Counted from the first letter of the stretch, positions 1-6,630 are shown. The stretch is DNA of 12,504 nt from an uncultured Clostridia bacterium (GCA_937913075.1 CALEPU010000239.1:1-12504), one strand, 5' to 3'. Notes: a model not told the origin generated them from the sequence alone. Numbers and translations: made by a program.

Positions 1-30
1 CCTTGCCGGAGCTCATATTCCCATAGTTTT

Positions 31-59
31 ATTATAGCACATTAGTTCGATAAAGTCAA
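31..59 (-). promoter_or_regulatory. Near-consensus leftward promoter with extended -10
   Basis: On the minus strand TTGACT (54-59) and TATAAT (31-36) are separated by 17 bp, and TGC directly precedes the -10, giving an extended -10 element. This is 11 of 12 consensus positions at optimal spacing. It fires out of the left edge, so its gene or RNA lies outside the window. The spacer contains CGAACTAATGTGC (37-49 read on minus), one base away from the GAAC-N4-GTTC form of the boxes at 305-316 and 336-347. That may be a weak operator for the same regulator, or chance. Confidence 0.75.
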
Positions 60-64
60 CCTCA

Positions 65-102
65 AAGCCGTTTATAAAAAATCCAATGTGTGTAAACGGC
101 TT
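65..102. repeat. 10-bp perfect inverted repeat, 18-nt loop
   Basis: AAGCCGTTTA (65-74) and TAAACGGCTT (93-102) are exact reverse complements separated by 18 nt. On the plus strand the repeat is followed by pyrimidine-rich sequence (101-120), which resembles a weak terminator. Alternatively it may be an operator, because its left arm lies only 5 bp upstream of the -35 box of the leftward promoter at 31-59. The symmetry is directly visible; the function is not known. Confidence 0.55.
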
Positions 103-140
103 CTCTCTCGCTTTCCTTTCCCGCCGATCGCCCTTATTGA

Positions 141-165
141 GTGAGTCGAACGAAGTGCGACTCAC
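141..165. repeat. 8-bp perfect inverted repeat, 9-nt loop
   Basis: GTGAGTCG (141-148) and CGACTCAC (158-165) form a perfect 8-bp stem with loop AACGAAGTG. An AT-rich stretch (168-190) follows on the plus strand, without a clean T-run, so it is a poor terminator. Short palindromes of this kind are often interspersed repeats in bacterial genomes. Whether this one is multicopy cannot be judged from a single window. Confidence 0.5.
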
Positions 166-303
166 AGTTTATATATATTTAGTTTATATATCGCCTGTCA
201 GAGTTGAGTATGGGGGGCTGTCGTTTTTTATACAGCGGACAAGGCACAAATTCGGGGGATGTGGATAACCTTCTCGCAGGAGTTGAATGCAAAGACAAAA
301 AAT

Positions 304-316
304 CGAACAATCGTTC
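304..316 (+). promoter_or_regulatory. Operator-like box 1 (LexA/SOS-like or TetR-like)
   Basis: CGAACAATCGTTC contains the palindromic half-sites GAAC and GTTC spaced by 4 bp, as in the Gram-positive LexA (DinR) box. It is an exact inverted copy of the box at 336-348 and lies just upstream of the -35 element at 327-332. TetR-family regulators also use GAAC-N4-GTTC-type palindromes, so the identity of the repressor is open. Confidence 0.6.
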
Positions 317-326
317 AAATAAGCTC

Positions 327-355
327 TTGACATTGGAACGATTGTTCGGTATAAT
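327..355 (+). promoter_or_regulatory. Full-consensus rightward promoter under dual operators
   Basis: TTGACA (327-332) and TATAAT (350-355) match the sigma-A consensus at all 12 positions, with an ideal 17-bp spacer. The spacer itself contains operator box 2 (336-348), so a bound repressor would exclude RNA polymerase. A second identical box lies immediately upstream. A promoter this strong is normally kept under tight repression, which the operators would provide. The predicted start is near 362. The transcript runs into a possible short ORF (385-474) and then antisense to the 3' end of addA. No full-length gene on the plus strand follows before lspA, 4.6 kb away. Confidence 0.8.
336..348 (-). 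promoter_or_regulatory. Operator-like box 2 inside the promoter spacer
   Basis: GAACGATTGTTCG on plus is the exact reverse complement of box 1 (304-316). Core-to-core spacing is 31 bp, close to three helical turns, so two repressor dimers would sit on the same DNA face. Read on the minus strand with one more base it is CGAACAATCGTTCC, a one-mismatch fit to the Bacillus-type SOS consensus CGAACRNRYGTTYC as I recall it. Confidence 0.6.
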
Positions 356-384
356 TAGTGTATAGGGGATCGAGGAGAACTGTT

Positions 385-474
385 TTGAGCATTGGCTTCG
401 TCACGGCGAGCCCGCAGGGGAAGCGCTTCCTCCGCAGCAGTATTCTCTTTCCGCATCAAGACCCCGCTATTTAA
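385..474 (+). CDS. Possible 29-aa peptide behind the dual-operator promoter
   Basis: After the predicted transcription start, a purine-rich GAGGAG (372-377) lies 7 nt before a TTG codon at 385. This opens a 29-codon frame ending in TAA at 472-474. The peptide begins MSIGFVTASPQGKRF, is weakly basic, has no clear membrane segment and resembles no family I recognise. It ends inside the last codons of the convergent addA, overlapping by 8 bp. The ribosome binding site and start spacing are good for a TTG start, and that together with the strong promoter is the only reason to list it. A competing open frame of 33 codons exists on the opposite strand (456 down to 355). The transcript may instead be a non-coding or antisense RNA, or the start of a gene truncated by rearrangement. 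Confidence 0.25.
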   Translation: MSIGFVTASPQGKRFLRSSILFPHQDPAI

Positions 475-3400
475 GCTCCACAGCCTCGCCTGCCGAGAGC
501 ATATAGACGTATTTCTGCCTTACGGGGATACCCGTCAGGCGTTCCAGCGCCTCGGCGTAGAGCTCTAACTGGCGGCGGTACTGCTCAGCCACGGTCCTTG
601 CGGTGCGGTTTGGCTCTACTCTTGTGGTCTTGTGGTCTATAAGCACCCAAGCGCCGTCCTCGATAAAGCAGCAGTCGATAACGCCTTGGAGCATTATCGG
701 GGCGGCGGATTCGGAGGAGATCAGCCTGTTCGCCTCCATCATGAGGTTGAACTCCTTTTCGCGCTCGACTCTCGGCGAGGCGATGAGCCTTTGCCCGAGG
801 TCGGAGGAGAAGAATTGCAGCACTGCTCCTTTGCGTATCGCCTGAGCCTCCGTTTCGGTGAAAGCGCCCTTGGCGGTCAGCGCCGCAAGCTCGGCTTCGA
901 TGCTTTGGGCGGTGTGCGGGCGTATTGATATGAGCTGCATCAGCCTGTGCGTAAGCGTGCCTATATCCGCGCCGGTCAGCGGCTTGTCGTCCTGCATGAA
1001 GCGCGGGCGCTCGCGAAGCTGCACCGGCTGTGAACCGGCGACCGTTTGCGCCGCCTGTGCCGCCGCGTTCTGCGCAGCAGGCATATTGTGCAGAGCCAGT
1101 CCCGTTACCGAGAGCTTGGACGGCAGCTCCGTCTCCTTTTGCATGGGATAATCGTTTTTGAATTTTGCCTCTACCGAGGAACAGTCCGCAAACGCCGCCT
1201 CCTGCCGCCACTCGTCAAAGCGCTCCTGCGACATGCCGCGTGCCGCGAGCTCCGTTTGCGGCGCGGGCTCGATATAAAAGCCTATCTCGGCGCCGCCTTC
1301 AAGACGTACCGCCGTCCCGCTTTCCCCGCCGTGCGGCAGGTATGCGCCGAGCAGCCAGTCGGCATAGCAGCGCGCGTTCATGACCGAGGCTTCGTTAAGA
1401 GGACGCATGTGCTCCGCCGCATATTTTGCGGCGTCCTTTTTTGCTCCAAGCATATAAAGCGCGTGCTTTGCCCTCGTCTGCGCAACGTACAGAAGCCGCA
1501 TCTCCTCAGCCGTGAGCCTTACGGACTCGCGGTACGCAATAGCGCGCTGTAAAAGGCATTTTGCGCTCCTGTCGCCGTAAACGGAGCAGAGACCTATGCC
1601 GAGCTCGGGGTCGAAAATACCGACGTCCCTTTTAAAATTCATGTTGAAGCGCTTGGTAACTCCCGCAAGGAATACTATCGGGAATTCGAGTCCCTTGCTG
1701 CCGTGGACGGTCATCAGCCGCACTGCGTCGGCGTAAGGGGTCTGCGCCGCCTCCATGGAAGCCTGAGCCTTCGCCTCGTCCATATAGCTTATGAACGCCG
1801 CAAGCCCGTAACCGCCGTTTGCCGCGATATGGCGTGCGCGCTCCCAAAGCGCCTGCAAATTTGCGCTCCTCGCCTCGCCGCCGGAGAGCGCGGCACAGTA
1901 GGCTTCAAACCCCGTTTCGTCGAGCAGGAGCCCTATGAGCTCGTCCACGCTCATCAGTCGTGAGAGCTGCCTCCACCTCTCGGTATCCTCGAGCAGGCGG
2001 CGGCATTTTATGCTCCAATTAGGCTGCTTCCCGTCCGCTGCCGCAGCGGTCACCCTGTCGAGCATATCCTCGCCCTCGTAATCCGCCCTTATATGTATCA
2101 GCTCCTCGTCGGTGAAGGAGTAAATATGCGAGCGCATCACGGCGAGCAGCGGGATGTCCTGCCTGCGGTTGTCTATAATGCGCAGAAGATCCATGAACAC
2201 GCGCACCTCGACGGCTTCGAAAAAGCCTCCGCCGAGGGTCGATACGCAGGGTATGCCCGCGTCGGAGAGCACGCTTAGCCAGCGCCTTGCGACGGACTTT
2301 GCCGAGCGCAGCAGCACGGCAAAATCGCTCCAGCGGCAGCGCCGCGAAACACCGCCCTCGTTTATAGAGAAGCTCGCCATCATGTCGAGTATCCGACGCG
2401 CGGCATACGCCGCCTCAACAGCCGCGGCGTCCTCCTCGGCGGCTTCGTCCTCGGGCCCGTCGCCGGCGTCTTTGGCTGTGCTGTCGGCTGTTTCCTCCAA
2501 GGCTTCGCCCGTGGCTTCATCATTAAGGTCGTTCTTTTCCTTGCCGCTCTGCTCTATAATAACGAGCCGCACGAGGCCCGAAGCCGCTTCGCCCTCCCTG
2601 CCGGAGACGAGCGCGGCATTGTCGGCATAGTCTATCTCGCCAACGTCCTCGCCGCGCATGAGCTGCGAGAACAAATGGTTCGCGCTTTCCAAAATGGCGT
2701 TGTCACTGCGGAAATTGCGGTTGAGGTCGATGCGCCTCCTGCCTCCTGAGCCGTCGTAGGTATTGTATTTTTCGAGAAATATCGCCGGCTCCGCCTGACG
2801 AAAACGATATATGCTCTGCTTAACGTCGCCGACCATAAAGCGGTTGCCTTGGGATACGGCGGCAAGTATCGCCTCCTGAGCGGGATTGATATCCTGATAC
2901 TCGTCAATAAAAACGTATTTGAACCTCTGCCTGTATTCCTCGGCGATGGCGGGGTTTTTGAGAACACGCAGAGTGAGCTGCTCCATGTCGGTGTAATCTA
3001 TCAGCCCCTCCTCGGCTTTAAGGGAGGAGAACTTATCTCCGAATTCACCCACAAGCCGCCGCAGGCAGGCGACGGGCCCAGCGAGCTTTGCGGCAAAACG
3101 CGCCTCATCCTCCAATGAAAATGCGAATAGCTTTTTGAATTTGTTGAGACAGTCCTTTAATTTTGTGCGGTAGTATTTGTACGGCTGCTTTATATCCTCG
3201 TCGGTGCCTCGCGGCCAGGAGAGCCTTGCAAGAGCAATGCCGAAAAGCCCTGCGCGGAAGCTTTCGTAATCGGGCTGTATCATAAGCGCGAGCAGGGTAT
3301 CCATATCCTCGGAAAGCGCGGCGCGCGCGCCGGTGTATTCCTCGGGAAGCTCGAGCCGCAGCGCCCTTGCGGTATCGAAATGTGTTTGCAGCTCGCGCCG

Positions 3401-4063
3401 CGCGTGCTCTATGAGGTCGCCGGTTATCCTGTCCTTGCAGGCTGTAAAGCCCTCGCCGTAAATGCGTACCGCCATATCGAGCCACTCGTCCGGCTCCGGT
3501 TTTGCGGCGGCGTGATCGTAGAGGCGGCGAATGAGCACGGCAAGCTTGTCGTCGTTTCCCACCGCCGTCAAAAGCGCTTTAAGGTCTGCGTCGGGCTGCT
3601 TCTCGTTTGAGTCAAAGGCGTTTTCGAGCACCTCGTCCATAGCGGCGGAGGCTAAAAGCTCAGCCCGCGTGCTGTCGGCAACGGCAGCGCCCGGATCCAT
3701 CCCCGCCTCGTGATAGTTGCGGCGCAGCACGTTCATGCAAAAGCTGTGTATGGTCGATATGTTCGCGCGCTCGCATGAGGCGGCGGCGCGCAAAAGCCTT
3801 GCCGAGTCCTCATCCCTGCCCGAAGCCGAGGCGCCTGCCGCAAGCTCGTAAAGCCTTGCTTCTATTCGCGCCTTCATTTCGGAGGCGGCAGCCTTGGTAA
3901 AGGTCACAACGAGCAGCTCCTCCACCCGCACGCCCTCGCTTATAAGGCGGGCTATCCTCTCGGTCAAAACCGCCGTTTTGCCTGCGCCCGCCGCGGCGGA
4001 TACCAAAAGGTCGCCCTCCGCGGTGATCGCCTCGTATTGCTTTTCAGTCCATGTGCGCGACAT
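467..4063 (-). CDS. addA: ATP-dependent helicase/nuclease subunit A (AddA)
   Basis: This is a 1198-residue UvrD-like superfamily 1 helicase fused to a RecB-type nuclease, the AddA half of the AddAB enzyme. AddAB processes DNA double-strand ends for RecA loading in Firmicutes. Visible motifs: Walker A AAAGAGKT (23-30), Walker B DEYQD (387-391), GDVKQSIYRFRQ, RNFRSD, TVHGSKGLEFP and LLYVAQTRAKHALY. The C-terminal nuclease motifs are His1039 (in GTLTHRLMQ), Asp1130 (GVIDCC), Asp1143 and Lys1145 (IDHKTT), then YRRQLELYAEAL. The length is normal for the family. The start is supported by AGGAG 6 nt upstream of ATG. The gene follows the transpeptidase stop by 17 bp and is probably cotranscribed. The usual partner addB is not adjacent. 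An Asp/Glu/Ala-rich low-complexity insert lies at about residues 505-550, between helicase motifs. No clear terminator follows the gene. Confidence 0.97.
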   Translation of the reverse strand: MSRTWTEKQYEAITAEGDLLVSAAAGAGKTAVLTERIARLISEGVRVEELLVVTFTKAAASEMKARIEARLYELAAGASASGRDEDSARLLRAAASCERANISTIHSFCMNVLRRNYHEAGMDPGAAVADSTRAELLASAAMDEVLENAFDSNEKQPDADLKALLTAVGNDDKLAVLIRRLYDHAAAKPEPDEWLDMAVRIYGEGFTACKDRITGDLIEHARRELQTHFDTARALRLELPEEYTGARAALSEDMDTLLALMIQPDYESFRAGLFGIALARLSWPRGTDEDIKQPYKYYRTKLKDCLNKFKKLFAFSLEDEARFAAKLAGPVACLRRLVGEFGDKFSSLKAEEGLIDYTDMEQLTLRVLKNPAIAEEYRQRFKYVFIDEYQDINPAQEAILAAVSQGNRFMVGDVKQSIYRFRQAEPAIFLEKYNTYDGSGGRRRIDLNRNFRSDNAILESANHLFSQLMRGEDVGEIDYADNAALVSGREGEAASGLVRLVIIEQSGKEKNDLNDEATGEALEETADSTAKDAGDGPEDEAAEEDAAAVEAAYAARRILDMMASFSINEGGVSRRCRWSDFAVLLRSAKSVARRWLSVLSDAGIPCVSTLGGGFFEAVEVRVFMDLLRIIDNRRQDIPLLAVMRSHIYSFTDEELIHIRADYEGEDMLDRVTAAAADGKQPNWSIKCRRLLEDTERWRQLSRLMSVDELIGLLLDETGFEAYCAALSGGEARSANLQALWERARHIAANGGYGLAAFISYMDEAKAQASMEAAQTPYADAVRLMTVHGSKGLEFPIVFLAGVTKRFNMNFKRDVGIFDPELGIGLCSVYGDRSAKCLLQRAIAYRESVRLTAEEMRLLYVAQTRAKHALYMLGAKKDAAKYAAEHMRPLNEASVMNARCYADWLLGAYLPHGGESGTAVRLEGGAEIGFYIEPAPQTELAARGMSQERFDEWRQEAAFADCSSVEAKFKNDYPMQKETELPSKLSVTGLALHNMPAAQNAAAQAAQTVAGSQPVQLRERPRFMQDDKPLTGADIGTLTHRLMQLISIRPHTAQSIEAELAALTAKGAFTETEAQAIRKGAVLQFFSSDLGQRLIASPRVEREKEFNLMMEANRLISSESAAPIMLQGVIDCCFIEDGAWVLIDHKTTRVEPNRTARTVAEQYRRQLELYAEALERLTGIPVRQKYVYMLSAGEAVELK

Positions 4064-4080
4064 ATTATGCTCCTGAATTA

Positions 4081-4899
4081 TTATTGCCCAGCTATCTCGT
4101 ACGCGTCCGGCACGGGCAGCTCTATTAAAAGCAGCCTTGCCCGCAGGTCTTCATCGTAGGGGCGGCTGCGCGTTATCTCCACAGTGGTGCCGGGGCATAG
4201 GTAAAGGTAGACCCAGTGCGCGTCGTCGGGCAGCAGGCGTATGCACCCGTGCGAGGCGGGCGAGCCAAGCTGATAAAACCCTTCCACGTCGAGGTATCGT
4301 GAGTCCCTTTGCAGATAGGGTATCGAGTGAAAGTATATCCTGCCCGTGACGAGCGACCAATATTGAGCGTAGCAATAAAACCTGACGAAATAGCCGAAGC
4401 GCTTGTAATCGTTCTGCATTTTGAATACGCCGACGGGCGTGGGGTTCTGCGCAGTCCCGCAGGAGGCTATCATCTCGCGCACCAGCACGGTATAATTGCC
4501 CGCCGCATCCTTTTCGTAAATGAAAACGCACTGGTTGGTAAGATCGACCACACAGCGGAATTTATCGGGATCGTAATTGAGCCTTGCCTCCTCGGGATAC
4601 ATGCCGTTCGCCACAGTGCGGCGGCTCTTGGGAGCAAGCGGATATTCGCTGCTGATATATGGGGTCGCAAGCTCGGGCACGGCAGTTGCCTCCGGCGTGC
4701 AAGTCGGCTCCGGCGTTGGAGCCTTGGGCGCGGGCGCAAAGGTGCCGGACTCAAAGGCCGCGATGGGCTCTCTTGTTACGAGCGCAGCCGCGATATCTTC
4801 CGTCCCGGGTATCTCGTGCGAGAATACACAGCCCTGCATAAAGGTGCAGAAGCAGAGCAGAAAACACAATATCAGCGATGCAAGGCGGACTTTTTTCAT
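4081..4899 (-). CDS. L,D-transpeptidase (YkuD domain), exported, probable lipoprotein
   Basis: The 272-residue protein catalyses, by family, 3-3 cross-linking of peptidoglycan or attachment to it, outside the membrane. The N-terminus is a signal peptide (KK followed by a hydrophobic stretch, residues 5-22) ending FMQGC at Cys24. This is an imperfect lipobox, so lipidation is likely but not certain. A Pro/Thr-rich linker spans about 54-80. The YkuD domain covers about 113-245, with His191 (YFHSIPY) and the catalytic SPASHGCIRL motif holding His217 and Cys219. The catalytic set looks intact. It is the first gene of a leftward pair with addA. No Shine-Dalgarno sequence precedes the ATG, yet the signal peptide fixes this start. 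The best candidate promoter would begin transcription only a few bases upstream. The family is clear; the specific in vivo substrate cannot be told. Confidence 0.93.
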   Translation of the reverse strand: MKKVRLASLILCFLLCFCTFMQGCVFSHEIPGTEDIAAALVTREPIAAFESGTFAPAPKAPTPEPTCTPEATAVPELATPYISSEYPLAPKSRRTVANGMYPEEARLNYDPDKFRCVVDLTNQCVFIYEKDAAGNYTVLVREMIASCGTAQNPTPVGVFKMQNDYKRFGYFVRFYCYAQYWSLVTGRIYFHSIPYLQRDSRYLDVEGFYQLGSPASHGCIRLLPDDAHWVYLYLCPGTTVEITRSRPYDEDLRARLLLIELPVPDAYEIAGQ

Positions 4900-4907
4900 A
4901 CGCTATC

Positions 4908-4936
4908 ATTTTATCATATCGCGGGCTTGCAAGCAA
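4908..4936 (-). promoter_or_regulatory. Candidate promoter for transpeptidase-addA
   Basis: On the minus strand TTGCTT (4931-4936) and TAAAAT (4908-4913) are 17 bp apart. The -10 is good (5/6) and the -35 is poor (3/6). The predicted start lies near 4901, leaving only two or three untranslated bases before the ATG at 4899. This fits the absence of a Shine-Dalgarno sequence but would make the mRNA essentially leaderless. It is back-to-back with, and overlaps, the lspA promoter. Confidence 0.45.
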
Positions 4937-4956
4937 CCGCCGACACATGATAAAAT
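4927..4956 (+). promoter_or_regulatory. Candidate promoter for lspA operon
   Basis: TTGCAA (4927-4932, 4/6) and TAAAAT (4951-4956, 5/6) are spaced by 18 bp. Transcription would start near 4963, giving a leader of about 47 nt before the lspA ATG. It is the only reasonable plus-strand promoter seen upstream of lspA in the short divergent intergenic region. Confidence 0.5.
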
Positions 4957-5009
4957 AGAGCAAGGGAGGGCGTTCTTCCCAAGCTTACGACTGAAAGGCG
5001 TTTTTTATA

Positions 5010-5528
5010 ATGACAGGCATAGTTATAGCTGTTTTCGTTTTCTTCGTCGCGGCGGATCAGGCGACAAAGCTCCTGCTCTACGGCAGGGAGCTGGCGCTTA
5101 TTCCGGGCGTAGTCGGCATACTCTCCCCGGGCGAGCTCAACCGAGGCATGGCATGGGGCATGCTGAGCGACAAGGCGGGCTCGGTGATAATTCTCTCGGC
5201 GGTGACTATATTGACCTGCGCGATACTCGCCGCGCTGTATTTCAAGTACCGCCGCCAAATGCCCGGCGCGATAGCCATAGCCCTCGCAATGATATTGGGC
5301 GGCGCGGTCGGCAACCTTATCGACAGGATAGTCCTCGGCGGCGTCAGGGATTTTATCCATACCGAGTTTATGGAATTCCCCATTTTCAACGTGGCGGATA
5401 TCGGCGTTACCTGCGGCGGCATACTGCTTGCGGTCACGCTGCTTTTAACAAAGCCCGGACACAGGTTTGCCGAGCTGCTCTTTGCCGACGACAAGAAGAA
5501 AAAGCAGGAAGGCTCGGAGGAACGATGA
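5010..5528 (+). CDS. lspA: Lipoprotein signal peptidase (signal peptidase II)
   Basis: The 172-residue membrane aspartyl protease cleaves prolipoprotein signal peptides before the lipidated cysteine. The sequence shows four hydrophobic segments and the family motifs in order: Asp16 in the first helix (AADQATK), NRGMAWGM (44-51), GNLIDR with catalytic Asp105, and FNVADIGVTCG with catalytic Asp130. The length is normal for the family. The C-terminus is a short charged tail (KKKKQEG). The ATG at 5010 follows AAAGG at 4994-4998 with a somewhat long 11-nt spacing; the hydrophobic N-terminus supports this start. Its stop overlaps the start of the pseudouridine synthase gene (ATGA at 5525-5528), so the two are translationally coupled. 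The order lspA then RluD-family gene matches lspA-ylyB of Bacillus. The two lipobox-bearing proteins encoded nearby are expected substrates. Confidence 0.96.
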   Translation: MTGIVIAVFVFFVAADQATKLLLYGRELALIPGVVGILSPGELNRGMAWGMLSDKAGSVIILSAVTILTCAILAALYFKYRRQMPGAIAIALAMILGGAVGNLIDRIVLGGVRDFIHTEFMEFPIFNVADIGVTCGGILLAVTLLLTKPGHRFAELLFADDKKKKQEGSEER

Positions 5529-6487
5529 GCGAAAACACCGTTGATACCCTCGACACGATAGAGCTCACCGTGCCCGATCAGGCGGCAGGACAGCGGCTCG
5601 ACGCGTATGCGGCGTCGGTGCTGCCCTTTTCACGCAATGCGGTGCAAAGGCTCATAGACAGCGGGGATATCACTTTAAACGACCGCGAAACGGTCGGCAA
5701 AAGGAAGCTTCGCTCGGGCGATATTATTTCCGTCACACCGCCCCCGCCTGCCGTAACGGAAACACTTCCGCAGGATATCCCCATCGAAATAGTCTATCAG
5801 GACGCCGACATAGCGGTCATTAACAAGCCCAAGGGTATGGTGGTCCATCCCGCCGCGGGCAATCCCGACGGCACGCTCGTCAACGCCCTGCTCTATCATA
5901 TAAAGGATCTTTCGGGCATAGGCGGAGAGCTTCGCCCGGGCATTGTGCACAGGATAGACCGCATGACGAGCGGGCTGCTCGTTATAGCAAAGAACGACGC
6001 GGCTCATGCCTCGCTCTCCGAGCAGCTTAAAACCCACTCCGCAGCGCGCGTGTATTTTGCGCTTGCGGAGGGCAATTTTAAAGAGGACAGCGGCAGTATA
6101 AGAGAGCCTATCGCAAGGGCGAAGAACGACAGAAAGCGCATGGCAGTCGACCCCGAGGGCAGGAGCGCCGTGACACATTGGCAGGTTTTGGAGCGGTTCC
6201 GTCTGTATCCCGAGCAGGATATCACGCTTTTAAAGGTGCGGCTCGAGACCGGACGCACGCACCAGATAAGGGTACATATGGCATACATCAAGCACCCGCT
6301 CGTGGGCGATGAGGTCTACGGCAGGGGCAAAAACAAGCTCGGTATTGAGGGGCAGGCGCTCCACGCGGGCGAGCTGAGGCTTACTCATCCTTCAACGGGC
6401 GAGCTTATGACGTTTTACGCGCCGCTGCCCGACGAGCTTGAAAACGCCTTGCGCATATTGAGAAAAAAGACGGGCTGCGACGCCTGA
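5525..6487 (+). CDS. RluD-family 23S rRNA pseudouridine synthase (YlyB-like)
   Basis: The 320-residue protein converts selected uridines in RNA, in this family usually in large-subunit rRNA, to pseudouridine. An N-terminal S4 RNA-binding domain (about residues 20-72, GQRLDAYAA...GDIISVTPP) is followed by the RluA/RluD catalytic domain. The signature VHRIDRMTSGLLV carries the catalytic Asp145, and downstream RLETGRTHQIRVHM and HPLVGDEVYG are typical. The length is normal. The true start is the ATG at 5525, which overlaps the lspA stop. An upstream extension of the same frame through lspA and into the transpeptidase region is spurious, because both of those genes are read in other frames. The target position in rRNA cannot be deduced. 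The gene ends in a convergent intergenic region closed by a strong terminator. Confidence 0.95.
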   Translation: MSENTVDTLDTIELTVPDQAAGQRLDAYAASVLPFSRNAVQRLIDSGDITLNDRETVGKRKLRSGDIISVTPPPPAVTETLPQDIPIEIVYQDADIAVINKPKGMVVHPAAGNPDGTLVNALLYHIKDLSGIGGELRPGIVHRIDRMTSGLLVIAKNDAAHASLSEQLKTHSAARVYFALAEGNFKEDSGSIREPIARAKNDRKRMAVDPEGRSAVTHWQVLERFRLYPEQDITLLKVRLETGRTHQIRVHMAYIKHPLVGDEVYGRGKNKLGIEGQALHAGELRLTHPSTGELMTFYAPLPDELENALRILRKKTGCDA

Positions 6488-6539
6488 TGCGCGCTCAAAA
6501 TAATATATTTTTTATTTTCAGTGAAAAAAGTGCAACCTA

Positions 6540-6601
6540 AACGCATATACGTGCGTTATATAAGTGACAAGGGAATAAAAGTGCGAGAGTTCCCGCGTTG
6601 T
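6540..6601. other. Short hairpin-forming sequences downstream of the pseudouridine synthase
   Basis: Two small potential structures lie between the pseudouridine synthase stop and the main terminator. One is AACGCA/TGCGTT (6540-6557, 6-bp stem). The other is ACAA-GGGAA paired with TTCCC-GCG-TTGT (6567-6601, 9 bp with a 3-nt bulge), followed by GG and a T/C-rich tract. Neither has an obvious promoter. They could be 3'-UTR processing or protective hairpins, or chance. Confidence 0.25.
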
Positions 6602-6630
6602 GGTTTTCTTCCTTCCTAAAATACAAAAGT

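Larger units (their letters stand above)
1..466. other. Gene-poor intergenic region rich in promoters and inverted repeats
   Basis: No convincing protein gene was found in this stretch of more than 450 bases. It is more AT-rich than the flanking coding DNA and holds two outward-facing sigma-A-type promoters (31-59 leftward, 327-355 rightward). It also holds two perfect inverted repeats (65-102, 141-165), a pair of identical operator-like boxes (304-316, 336-348), a lone TTATCCACA 9-mer on the minus strand (260-268) and a 12-bp palindrome GGAAGCGCTTCC (419-430). A 60-codon open frame at 86-268 has no ribosome binding site and a composition unlike a protein. No good Rho-independent terminator follows addA on the minus strand. 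The concentration of signals without a gene suggests either a regulatory intergenic region whose left-hand gene is outside the window, or a remnant of a dispersed or mobile repeat. Only a whole-genome comparison could separate these. Confidence 0.6.
4908..4956. repeat. Symmetric divergent promoter region with nested palindromes
   Basis: ATTTTATCAT (4908-4917) and ATGATAAAAT (4947-4956) are perfect 10-bp inverted repeats that contain the -10 boxes of the two divergent promoters. Between them lies a perfect 10-bp palindrome, GCTTGCAAGC (4925-4934), which covers the overlapping -35 boxes. The near mirror symmetry could allow one regulator, or polymerase competition, to couple the two divergent operons. 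The symmetry is seen directly; any regulatory use is inference. Confidence 0.55.

Noticed and set aside
86..268. 60-codon open frame on the plus strand
   Set aside because: No ribosome binding site, composition unlike a protein, runs through an inverted repeat, and resembles no family.
260..268. Perfect DnaA-box 9-mer TTATCCACA on the minus strand
   Set aside because: A single box without a cluster, without dnaA/dnaN and without an AT-rich unwinding element is expected by chance; not an origin.
419..430. GGAAGCGCTTCC palindrome as an addA terminator
   Set aside because: It is not followed by a T-run on either strand, so it lacks the second half of an intrinsic terminator.
355..456. 33-codon open frame on the minus strand just downstream of addA
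   Set aside because: Weak ribosome binding site, overlaps the strong rightward promoter -10 and the competing TTG frame, and has no recognisable product.
4577..5524. Long upstream extension of the pseudouridine synthase frame
   Set aside because: It runs antisense to the transpeptidase and out of frame through lspA; the real start is the ATG overlapping the lspA stop.
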